DNA of 16,266 bases. Origin: JANQRV01 sp964533785 (GTDB lineage Bacteria; Bacteroidota; Bacteroidia; Chitinophagales; Saprospiraceae). Under the pieces are notes generated by a model. The model had not been told where the DNA came from, did not search any database, and worked only from the letters and a program-made list of their open reading frames with translations. Shown in pieces: positions 1-6,238 of this stretch (positions within the stretch are counted from its first letter, which is position 1; the number at the start of each line of letters is the position of its first letter). A program made the position numbers and the translations under genes. Location of the stretch: the NCBI GenBank assembly GCA_964533785.1, contig CAZHNG010000140.1, positions 1 through 16,266 on the forward strand, written 5' to 3'.

Positions 1-586
1 GCATCTCATCCAGCCATCTCAGACCATAATCGGTAATAAAGTCCGTCTTGTACAGAGGTAAGAGATCAGCCTCGATTGCCGAGGCATCTATCTCCTTTCC
101 ATCGAGATAAAACGGTCGTTGGAACTTGCCCGAAGGCGGAACAAAATATTCCGTTGTTGCCCAAAAGGTTAAAGATTTTTCGAAAGTTTCAGCAAAGTAG
201 CAATGCTGAGGTACCCAGTCGTCAAAATGTTCTTTTCCGCTAATCACAGCTGAGTATCCCGCGTTTCTCAAAAGAGGGACGAAGGAAATGGCGCGTTCAT
301 CTCCTCCGTACAAGCCAGTGATCAGGGAAGAGCGGGTTGGGTTGCATTTGGCCATATTGTAAAACTGCTTAAAACGCAAACCACCTGCTGCCAGCCTGTC
401 CAGGTTCGGGGTTTCAATTTCCGCACCATAGCAACCAAGGTCAGAATAGCCAATGTCATCTCCCATGATCAGAACAATATTGGGGGGATTTAGGTCCGGC
501 TTACTTTCTCCTTGCTTGGTGGTTTTACACCCAACGAGTAAAAGCGCAAAAATGACTGTGAACGGAATAAGGTATAAGAATTTCAT
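1..586 (-). CDS. Sulfatase (arylsulfatase family) lipoprotein, N-terminal part
   Basis: Partial gene: about 195 N-terminal residues are present and the rest lies beyond the left edge. I translated it from the ATG at 586-584. It opens with a short lipoprotein signal peptide whose lipobox (LLVG-C) puts the lipidated cysteine at residue 20, so the enzyme should be anchored in the envelope. The sulfatase core follows: IVLIMGDD near residues 37-44, with metal-binding aspartates 43 and 44, then C81-N-P-T-R, which fits the C-x-P-x-R motif whose cysteine is converted to formylglycine. The family hydrolyses sulfate esters, often on sulfated glycans; the substrate here is unknown. It is the last visible gene of the leftward run, 21 bp after the Tm-1-like gene. 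No Shine-Dalgarno precedes the start. Family assignment is secure; substrate specificity is not inferable. Confidence 0.92.
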   Translation of the reverse strand, partial: MKFLYLIPFTVIFALLLVGCKTTKQGESKPDLNPPNIVLIMGDDIGYSDLGCYGAEIETPNLDRLAAGGLRFKQFYNMAKCNPTRSSLITGLYGGDERAISFVPLLRNAGYSAVISGKEHFDDWVPQHCYFAETFEKSLTFWATTEYFVPPSGKFQRPFYLDGKEIDASAIEADLLPLYKTDFITDYGLRWLDEM

Positions 587-607
587 CCGGCAAGATTGGT
601 GAAAAAA

Positions 608-1840
608 TTAGGAATCTTTTCTCTCTTCGATCAGGCTGATAAGCAGATCTACCCCTTCTTTTACAAAAGCAGGATCTTCAGCATACGTATCTCTTTCTAC
701 GACAATGATGTTTTCAGGTAAACCTTCCTTCAATTTATTGAAAAAGGCTTCATCTGATTCCTTATCTTCCAATACGCCGCCCTCGTAGGAGTATCGGCCA
801 ACACCGCCCTTAGGAATCATGAAATAGGCTTTGTCTTTTGTATGTTGCAAGCGTTGGCAGATATCATCCGCTACTCGTTGGATTTCTTCAACATTTAGCC
901 GCGGTACGAAAACGACTGGGCTGTGAAAAACGTATTTATGATCTTTGTATTCCTCAGGTACTTCATTAGGGGATACCAAAATACCCAAATGTTCGGCACC
1001 TCCGGGACAAAGTACCTGGGGAAGGCCTAATTTTCCGGCTATGGTCAATCGTTCCGGGCCACCGGCCCTCAATACTTTCCAAACATCGTCGGCAATTTCA
1101 CCCATTGCATAATCGAACACGGCGCCGATTATCCCTTCTTTCATCATTTGTTCCATAGCACGCCCACCCGATCCTACTGCGTGGAAGACGATCACTTCGT
1201 AGCCGGCATCTTCAAAAAACTTGATGGCCTCCATCGACCCTCTGGTCAAAACTCCCAAATTAGACATCCCGATGAGAGGCTTGTCACCTTTTTCCATGAT
1301 AAACTTCGTTTCATCCTCCGCCATTCCACAGGCGGCCGCGGCCGCATTGGCTAATACTTTTCTGGTAAAAGGATTGAGCTTTAAAATGTCACTTACGGAG
1401 AACATCATAGTGATATCTTTGATCCCGACAAATCCTGAGGTGTCGCCGGAAGCAATCGTTGATACCATGATCTTTGGAAAACCATAAGGAAGTGCCTGCA
1501 TAATGTCGCAGCAAGTGGAAGTACCTTGCGTTCCTCCTAATCCCAAAACTGCATGAACCTCATCCTGCATGATTTTTTTATTCAAAATATCGATGCAGCC
1601 TTTCACTACGAAAGGGTTGGCCTTTTCACGCGTCGGGTTTTTCAGCAATTCCTCAAGCGAGCCACCACCGGCAGCGACCACTTCCTTGCGGCTAACATCA
1701 GCGGTGATACCAGGTTCTCCTACCACGCCAATGTCCATAAGGAGTACCTTATGCCCGCGAGCTTCTATTTGTTCTTTTAAGAAGCCGGCTTCCTGATCTT
1801 TAGTGTCTAAAGTGACTAAAAGTGCTATGGTCTTACTCAT
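608..1840 (-). CDS. Tm-1-like ATP-binding domain protein (UPF0261 family)
   Basis: A 410-residue protein of the UPF0261/COG5441 family, full length for the family. Recognisable blocks are the N-terminal LVTLDTKDQEAGFL segment, GLGGTQGT near residue 100, the VSTIASGDTSGFVG segment, the MSNLGVLTRG segment opening the second lobe, and FHAVGSGGRAME. These glycine-rich loops correspond to the two-lobed nucleotide-binding fold described for the N-terminal half of tomato Tm-1. The bacterial function is not established. There is no signal peptide, so it is cytoplasmic. It sits 29 bp downstream of the PF09370 TIM-barrel gene, which encodes the counterpart of the C-terminal half of plant Tm-1; the two products probably act together (inference). 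The start is preceded by an A-rich stretch and no Shine-Dalgarno, as is usual in Bacteroidota. Confidence 0.9.
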   Translation of the reverse strand: MSKTIALLVTLDTKDQEAGFLKEQIEARGHKVLLMDIGVVGEPGITADVSRKEVVAAGGGSLEELLKNPTREKANPFVVKGCIDILNKKIMQDEVHAVLGLGGTQGTSTCCDIMQALPYGFPKIMVSTIASGDTSGFVGIKDITMMFSVSDILKLNPFTRKVLANAAAAACGMAEDETKFIMEKGDKPLIGMSNLGVLTRGSMEAIKFFEDAGYEVIVFHAVGSGGRAMEQMMKEGIIGAVFDYAMGEIADDVWKVLRAGGPERLTIAGKLGLPQVLCPGGAEHLGILVSPNEVPEEYKDHKYVFHSPVVFVPRLNVEEIQRVADDICQRLQHTKDKAYFMIPKGGVGRYSYEGGVLEDKESDEAFFNKLKEGLPENIIVVERDTYAEDPAFVKEGVDLLISLIEERKDS

Positions 1841-1869
1841 TTTGTTTTGAAGTTTTGAGATCCAGGGAA

Positions 1870-2730
1870 TTATTTTTTCGGAAATTGTAAGTCAGCGAAT
1901 TCTTTGGCGGTAGCGTAAACTGCTTTTTCAATGGGAATGCGTTCCGTAGAAGAACCGGTCCAGATTCCGTCACAAGTGGTATGGTTGAGTATATACTGAG
2001 CGTCAACCGGATTTTCCATAGCCGAGCCGTGAGCGATCAACAAAACGTCCGGCTTAATTTTACGTAATTGTTGATTGGCTTCTTCGGTACGGGCCGCGGT
2101 TTGTTCAATGGTTTCTCCTGAATCGTATCCGGTAAGCCCTCCTTTGGTCGTTCCGGCGTGGAAACAAAAGATATCGGGTTGCGCCTCTTCCATCATCCGA
2201 ATACTGTCTTCCATATTAAAAGCTAAACCTATGGAAACCATATCCATTTCCTTAGCTAATTTAAGCATTTCGATCTCATTATCAAGGGTTATACCACTTT
2301 TGGTGAGTACTCTAAAGATCTCGCTGTCTTTGTCTACGTAACTGATCGAGGGGCCGATGTTGGAAGCGGAAAAGACCCCCATTGCTTTACAATCATTCAG
2401 CACCATTCGCATATCTTTTAAAGGATCATTGGCATTAAGACAGGCGCAGATGAAAGCATCACCTTTGATGGCCGGCATGATATCTTCGCGGGTATAATCC
2501 AGCGTCTGTTTATTCGAATCAAGAATGGGCCATAGCATAGACATGGTGCCCATGCCATTAGCTCTTAACCTGGCACCGGAAAAAGTGTTGATACAGTCTG
2601 CACCAGCTTTTTCCAGTAGCTTGGCCACCAATCCGCTTCCTGCGCTGGCAATAAAGATGGGAATTCTGTCTTCAACTTTTTTTCTCAGTTTAGTTAATAT
2701 CTTTTCTCTGGAAGTACGTGGTACGATCAT
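1870..2730 (-). CDS. Phosphoenolpyruvate hydrolase-family TIM-barrel protein (PF09370)
   Basis: A 286-residue cytoplasmic protein resembling the COG5564/PF09370 'predicted TIM-barrel' family, distantly related to the PEP mutase/isocitrate lyase-type barrels. Visible family blocks are IFIASAGSGLVAKLLEKAGAD near the N-terminus, the FSGARLRANGMGTMSMLWP segment, FCFHAGTTKGGLTGYDSGET in the second half, and the C-terminal GSSTERIPIEKAV. Length is normal for the stand-alone family. The reaction is not known; the family name 'PEP hydrolase' is a similarity label, not a demonstrated activity here. In plants this domain is fused behind a UPF0261 domain in Tm-1; here the UPF0261 gene follows immediately. 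The gene lies 29 bp after the aldolase/dehydrogenase stop, with an A-rich leader and no Shine-Dalgarno. Confidence 0.88.
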   Translation of the reverse strand: MIVPRTSREKILTKLRKKVEDRIPIFIASAGSGLVAKLLEKAGADCINTFSGARLRANGMGTMSMLWPILDSNKQTLDYTREDIMPAIKGDAFICACLNANDPLKDMRMVLNDCKAMGVFSASNIGPSISYVDKDSEIFRVLTKSGITLDNEIEMLKLAKEMDMVSIGLAFNMEDSIRMMEEAQPDIFCFHAGTTKGGLTGYDSGETIEQTAARTEEANQQLRKIKPDVLLIAHGSAMENPVDAQYILNHTTCDGIWTGSSTERIPIEKAVYATAKEFADLQFPKK

Positions 2731-2760
2731 TTTTTATGGATTTGTTTTGTTGTTGTATTA

Positions 2761-4731
2761 TTAAATCACTCTTTCATTTCCACCATCAATAGGAAGTTGA
2801 GTTCCCGTAATTTTGGAAAAAGTTTTTCCAAGCATAGCCGCGGCTAAATCGCCAACGTCCCTGGAAGTGACTTCAACTTTGAGTACATTGTTGGTTTTAT
2901 ATTCTTCAACGGTGAGGCCGTAGTGTTTAGCTCTTGCCCGTAACACTTCATCCGTCCAGATTGCGGTATCATAGACTGCATTGGGGTGAATGATATTAAC
3001 CCGGATGCCTTTTTCGCCCAATTCAAGGGCTGCTACTCTTGCCAATTGGGTAAGCCCGGCTTTGGCTACGGAATATGCCGCAGCGCCGGGGCCAGGAGCC
3101 GGTACATTTTTAGAACCGATAAAGACCACTGCGGGATCAAACCCTATTTCTAAATAAGGAATACATAATTGTAGTAATCTTTGGTGGCTGCTGATGTTGA
3201 TGTCCAGACTTTTTTGCCACAGTTGGTCATCCATTTCAGCGATTTTGGCACTCTTGGGAAAGATACCGGCATTGCTGACCAACATATCGATTCCACCAAA
3301 ATGGGCAACGGTCTGTTCAATCGCTTCTTCCAGTTGTTCCAAATTCGTTACATCGCATTGGATACCCAATACTCCTTTTTCGGAGAAACTATTTTTTATG
3401 GCAGGGTCAATATCCAGGCCGGCAACTACGGCTCCTTCTGCAATAAGGCTTTCGACGCAGCCTTTGCCGATACCGCTTGCTGCACCCGTAACTATTGCGA
3501 TCTTTCCCTGCATGGGTTTGGCTTTTCCTGCCCGCTTAAGCTTGTCTTGTTCCAGGCTCCAGTATTCCATTTCAAATAAATCTGCTTTTCCTAAAGCTTC
3601 CCAGGCGCCTAGTTTTTCGGCTTGAACGATTGCCTTTTTGGTATGCCGGGCGATATCTTCGATGATTTGTACGTGTTTTGGGGTAGGGCCAAAAGAAAGC
3701 GTACCAGTGCCAGGTAATACGGCCCAGCGAGGTGCCTGATCGAGTAAAACCTGCTCACCGGTATTGTATTGATCGAAGTAATCCCGGTAGTCTTTGACAA
3801 AACCGGCCAGGTCTTCTGCTGGATTATCAGAGATGATCACCGGGTTGCGTTTGGTGCGAATGATATGATCCGGAGTTAATGGTCCACGGTTGGTGATATC
3901 AGCAACATTATTCAGGTTACTGAAGGCTGTAGAAGGTGCCGAGTTATCGACTCTGGTAAGTATTGGTTTCTTGAACAACTCAGCTACTTGTTTCCTTAAA
4001 TGGGCGATTTGCAATGGATTGATCGTTCCTTCTTTTTCTCCGGTTAACGGAGTTGCACCTTGTGCTTCGAGGTATTTTTCGGCTTTGTCGACAATGTCGA
4101 CCATCTTTTCGTAGCTCACTTTCGGGTCGTGATGAAAGGTAAATACGCCATGATTCAACAAGATCATACCCTCTAATTGATCCCAATCAATGTCACGGGT
4201 CATATTGTAAATTTCTTTTGCCAGGACGAAACCGGGCATCACATAAGGCACGATCATCATATTGGGACCGTAAATATCTTCAATTCGCTTTCTTCCGTTT
4301 GGAGAATTGGTAATAGTTACTACGGCATCTGCGTGGGTATGGTCAACAAAAGTATAAGGGATTATAGCATGCAGAATGGTCTCTACCGAAGGATTGGGAG
4401 CTGCTGGATTAGTCATAGCCATTCGTTGGTATTTGACCATTTCGATGTCGGTTAACTTATCCAACTGTGCTAACTGGTGTAAGGCATTAAGTTTTACGGG
4501 TGCAAAACCGGGGGCTTCGATGGTGCCTAGATCCCAACCACTACCTTTAACGTAGAGAATGTCTTCTTCCTCACCGAAAATATTTTTTTCTTTGATCTTC
4601 ACGGAAGTATTTCCGCCACCATGCATTACCATGTCTTCGTCATTTCCCAAAAGCCGGGAAGTGTAAACCCTTAGTGCCAATAAGTCGCCGTTGAATTGCT
4701 GAGCTTCAGTGTCTTGCCATTTACTTTTCAT
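2761..4731 (-). CDS. Bifunctional class II aldolase / short-chain dehydrogenase
   Basis: A 656-residue two-domain cytoplasmic enzyme. Residues ~1-390 form a class II aldolase/adducin domain (COG3347-like). Its likely zinc ligands are H131 and H133 in the HTHAD block and H194 in LLNHGVF, with E117 (NPSVET) as a candidate acid/base. Residues ~405-656 form a short-chain dehydrogenase with the TGAASGIG cofactor loop (415-422) and catalytic S540, Y553 and K557 (YSVAK). The fusion is expected to cleave a sugar or sugar phosphate by retro-aldol reaction and to oxidise or reduce an aldehyde or alcohol. Related fusions act in rhamnose catabolism as rhamnulose-1-phosphate aldolase/lactaldehyde dehydrogenase, but no rhamnose isomerase or kinase is present, so I do not use a rha symbol. 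Its ATG overlaps the TGA of the upstream hydrolase (ATGA), suggesting translational coupling. Confidence 0.92.
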   Translation of the reverse strand: MKSKWQDTEAQQFNGDLLALRVYTSRLLGNDEDMVMHGGGNTSVKIKEKNIFGEEEDILYVKGSGWDLGTIEAPGFAPVKLNALHQLAQLDKLTDIEMVKYQRMAMTNPAAPNPSVETILHAIIPYTFVDHTHADAVVTITNSPNGRKRIEDIYGPNMMIVPYVMPGFVLAKEIYNMTRDIDWDQLEGMILLNHGVFTFHHDPKVSYEKMVDIVDKAEKYLEAQGATPLTGEKEGTINPLQIAHLRKQVAELFKKPILTRVDNSAPSTAFSNLNNVADITNRGPLTPDHIIRTKRNPVIISDNPAEDLAGFVKDYRDYFDQYNTGEQVLLDQAPRWAVLPGTGTLSFGPTPKHVQIIEDIARHTKKAIVQAEKLGAWEALGKADLFEMEYWSLEQDKLKRAGKAKPMQGKIAIVTGAASGIGKGCVESLIAEGAVVAGLDIDPAIKNSFSEKGVLGIQCDVTNLEQLEEAIEQTVAHFGGIDMLVSNAGIFPKSAKIAEMDDQLWQKSLDINISSHQRLLQLCIPYLEIGFDPAVVFIGSKNVPAPGPGAAAYSVAKAGLTQLARVAALELGEKGIRVNIIHPNAVYDTAIWTDEVLRARAKHYGLTVEEYKTNNVLKVEVTSRDVGDLAAAMLGKTFSKITGTQLPIDGGNERVI

Positions 4732-5498
4732 AAGTCATTTATATATTTTGATACGATTCGATTGATGACCTTGCGGTGTTCAATATCATTTTTATAGCGG
4801 GAAGGTACTTTGATCAGCTCGCTTCCGGCAATATATTGATGAATTTTTTCTGCCATTTCAAAAGGATGCAGCGGATCATTTTCATTACCAATTATTAAAC
4901 AAGGCTGTTTGATTTTTGTCAATGCTTCCAATGATGTAAATGGCCGGTCGTTAACCATTTTTTCAAGAACCAGAGGTATTTCCGCTCTTTGAGTAGGAGC
5001 AAAAACACCCAGTATGGAGGCTGCGGCTTTGGGAAGTAGTTTTTGAATTTTTTGGAAATCAGCATTTTGCTCAAAATGGGTTTTACCATTTTCTTTGCCA
5101 ATCCATTGGGCAGCCTCCAGCAATATTGATAAATTTTCAGGTGAAGAACTATCCAACCAGGCAGGACGAACTAGCACCAGTCCTTTTACTTTTTCCGGAA
5201 ATCGCAAGGCGATATTTAAAGCAATACCCGATCCCATTGATATGCCACCAAATATAGCCCTTTCAACAGCTAATTCATTCAATAGGTGTAGAAGCCGATC
5301 TGCGTAGTATTGGAATGAAGGGGGAGGGACGTCGTCAAGTGCAGAGGCACCGTGCCCCGGGCAATCCATAGAAATTAGACGGATGCCCTGCAGTTCCCCC
5401 AATAAATTTTGGGGTTGATTAAGATCGGAACCGAGTCCGTGCTGAAATACGAATGGCTCCCCTTCTCCCAGTATGGTATAGTTAAGTTCAGATTGCAT
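4728..5498 (-). CDS. Alpha/beta hydrolase
   Basis: A 256-residue alpha/beta-fold hydrolase without a signal peptide, first gene of the leftward run. Visible features are the oxyanion region FQHGLGSD (residues 18-25), the CPGHGAS turn, and the nucleophile elbow GGISMGSG with S87. D208 in the GNENDPLHP segment is the likely acid, and H241 near the C-terminus the likely histidine, giving a plausible S87-D208-H241 triad. Members cleave esters, lactones, C-C bonds or other bonds; the substrate cannot be told. Its position ahead of an aldolase/dehydrogenase fits lactone or ester opening of a pathway intermediate (inference). The start at 5498 gives a family-like N-terminus; no Shine-Dalgarno is seen. 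The stop codon overlaps the aldolase start. Confidence 0.88.
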   Translation of the reverse strand: MQSELNYTILGEGEPFVFQHGLGSDLNQPQNLLGELQGIRLISMDCPGHGASALDDVPPPSFQYYADRLLHLLNELAVERAIFGGISMGSGIALNIALRFPEKVKGLVLVRPAWLDSSSPENLSILLEAAQWIGKENGKTHFEQNADFQKIQKLLPKAAASILGVFAPTQRAEIPLVLEKMVNDRPFTSLEALTKIKQPCLIIGNENDPLHPFEMAEKIHQYIAGSELIKVPSRYKNDIEHRKVINRIVSKYINDL

Positions 5499-5514
5499 TT
5501 TGGTAAATTTATGC

Positions 5515-5524
5515 TTCGGCCGAA
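5515..5524. repeat. Perfect 10-bp palindrome, possible operator
   Basis: TTCGGCCGAA reads identically on both strands, and extends to GCTTCGG...CCGAAAGC if one A is bulged. It lies 16 bp upstream of the hydrolase start codon, inside the presumed 5' leader of the leftward operon. It could bind a regulator or form a small hairpin in the leader. No regulator gene is present in the window, so this is a candidate only. Confidence 0.35.
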
Positions 5525-5538
5525 AGCTACCACCTAAG

Positions 5539-5554
5539 CCGGTATCACTATCGG
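5539..5554. repeat. Imperfect inverted repeat, possible operator
   Basis: CCGGTATCACTATCGG has matching outer CCG/CGG and inner TA/TA positions (10 of 16 symmetric). It directly abuts the candidate -7 element for the leftward genes. This is a position where a repressor could act, but symmetry is partial and chance occurrence is quite possible. Confidence 0.25.
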
Positions 5555-5562
5555 AAAAGATA
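5555..5562 (-). promoter_or_regulatory. Possible Bacteroidota -7 element for leftward operon
   Basis: On the minus strand this reads TATCTTTT, one base off the Bacteroidota sigma consensus TAnnTTTG. It would place the transcript start roughly 50 nt ahead of the hydrolase ATG. I could not find a convincing -33 TTG at the usual distance, so this is weak. Confidence 0.25.
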
Positions 5563-5634
5563 TAACAATGTCAGCTTATTTTTAGAAAATGTTTTTATTT
5601 TTTTAATTTTCTCAGATAAAAGAATTGCAATCGA

Positions 5635-5642
5635 TAAATTTG
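5635..5642 (+). promoter_or_regulatory. TAnnTTTG match upstream of DJ-1/PfpI gene
   Basis: TAAATTTG matches the Bacteroidota -7 consensus exactly. It is only 12 bp from the ATG at 5655, which would leave a leader of a few bases and put the AGGA-like sequence at 5648-5652 at or before the transcript start. It may therefore be a coincidence in AT-rich DNA; a -33 box is not clear. Confidence 0.25.
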
Positions 5643-5654
5643 AAAAAAAGGAAA

Positions 5655-6215
5655 ATGGCTAAAAAATTATTGGTATTAACAGGAGATGCGGGGGAAAGTT
5701 ACGAAGTACTTTACGCCAAGCATCGTTTTCAGGAAGCTGGTCACGAAGTTGTGATCGCAGCGCAACAAAAAAAGCGGTTGAATTTGGTGATGCACGATTT
5801 TGAACCAGGATGGGATACTTACATTGAAAGGCAGGGATACTGGCAAGATGCTGATATTGCTATCAAGGATGTTAATCCCGAGGATTACGATTTTGTATTG
5901 CTTATCGGTGGGCGGGCACCTGAATACTTGCGGAATGATCCCAAAGTAATTTCCATTGTGCAGCATTTCTTTAATTCCGGTAAGTTTGTATTTGCAATAT
6001 GCCATGGTATACAGATATTGGTTACCGCCGGGTTGGTCAATCAAAAAAATGTCACTTGTTACGAACACGTCAAGTTCGAGGTAGAAGCTTGTGGGGGTAC
6101 TTTTATTGGTAAAGACGAAGCAGTCAGAGATGGGCAATTGGTAACCGGACAGACCTGGCAATCTCATCCGGAGTTTTACCGCTTGGTATTTGAATGTATT
6201 GAAGAAATAAAATGA
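5655..6215 (+). CDS. DJ-1/PfpI family protein
   Basis: A 186-residue cytoplasmic protein of the DJ-1/PfpI superfamily, about the usual length. The nucleophile elbow FVFAICHGIQ carries C116 followed by H117, and E14 in the DAGES segment is the conserved glutamate that pairs with the cysteine. Members include proteases, glyoxalase III-like enzymes, hydratases and chaperones, so the activity is undetermined. It heads the rightward operon, next to sugar-processing genes, where removing reactive aldehydes is one possible role (inference). I chose ATG 5655 because the protein then begins MAKKLLVLTGD at the first beta strand and is preceded by an AGGA-type ribosome site; an in-frame TTG at 5625 would add ten basic, unconserved-looking residues. 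The TGA overlaps an in-frame ATG of the next gene at 6212. Confidence 0.88.
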   Translation: MAKKLLVLTGDAGESYEVLYAKHRFQEAGHEVVIAAQQKKRLNLVMHDFEPGWDTYIERQGYWQDADIAIKDVNPEDYDFVLLIGGRAPEYLRNDPKVISIVQHFFNSGKFVFAICHGIQILVTAGLVNQKNVTCYEHVKFEVEACGGTFIGKDEAVRDGQLVTGQTWQSHPEFYRLVFECIEEIK

Positions 6216-6238
6216 TAATTTTAGCACAATCAACAACG

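Larger units (their letters stand above)
5499..5654. promoter_or_regulatory. Divergent intergenic region between the two operons
   Basis: This 156-bp gene-free stretch separates the leftward hydrolase and rightward DJ-1/PfpI genes, so promoters for both runs should lie here. The right part (about 5575-5640) is strongly AT-rich and the left part (5513-5554) holds short GC-rich inverted repeats, listed separately. No open reading frame of interest and no RNA motif was recognised. Promoter role is inferred from the divergent layout. Confidence 0.7.

Noticed and set aside
608..2730. Tm-1-like genes as an antiviral defence system
   Set aside because: Plant Tm-1 blocks a virus, but here the genes sit in an operon of metabolic enzymes with no nuclease, toxin or other defence gene. 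A metabolic role is the simpler reading.
3181..3625. Open reading frames on the plus strand opposite the aldolase/dehydrogenase
   Set aside because: They lie entirely within the antisense of a well-conserved SDR domain and show no recognisable motif; they are frame shadows.
2761..4731. Assigning the aldolase/dehydrogenase to rhamnose catabolism by name
   Set aside because: No rhamnose kinase, isomerase, mutarotase or regulator is present, so the name would go beyond the evidence.
5625..5654. TTG start extending the DJ-1/PfpI protein by ten residues
   Set aside because: The extension is lysine-rich, precedes the first beta strand, and overlaps the promoter-like region; ATG 5655 has the AGGA-type ribosome site.
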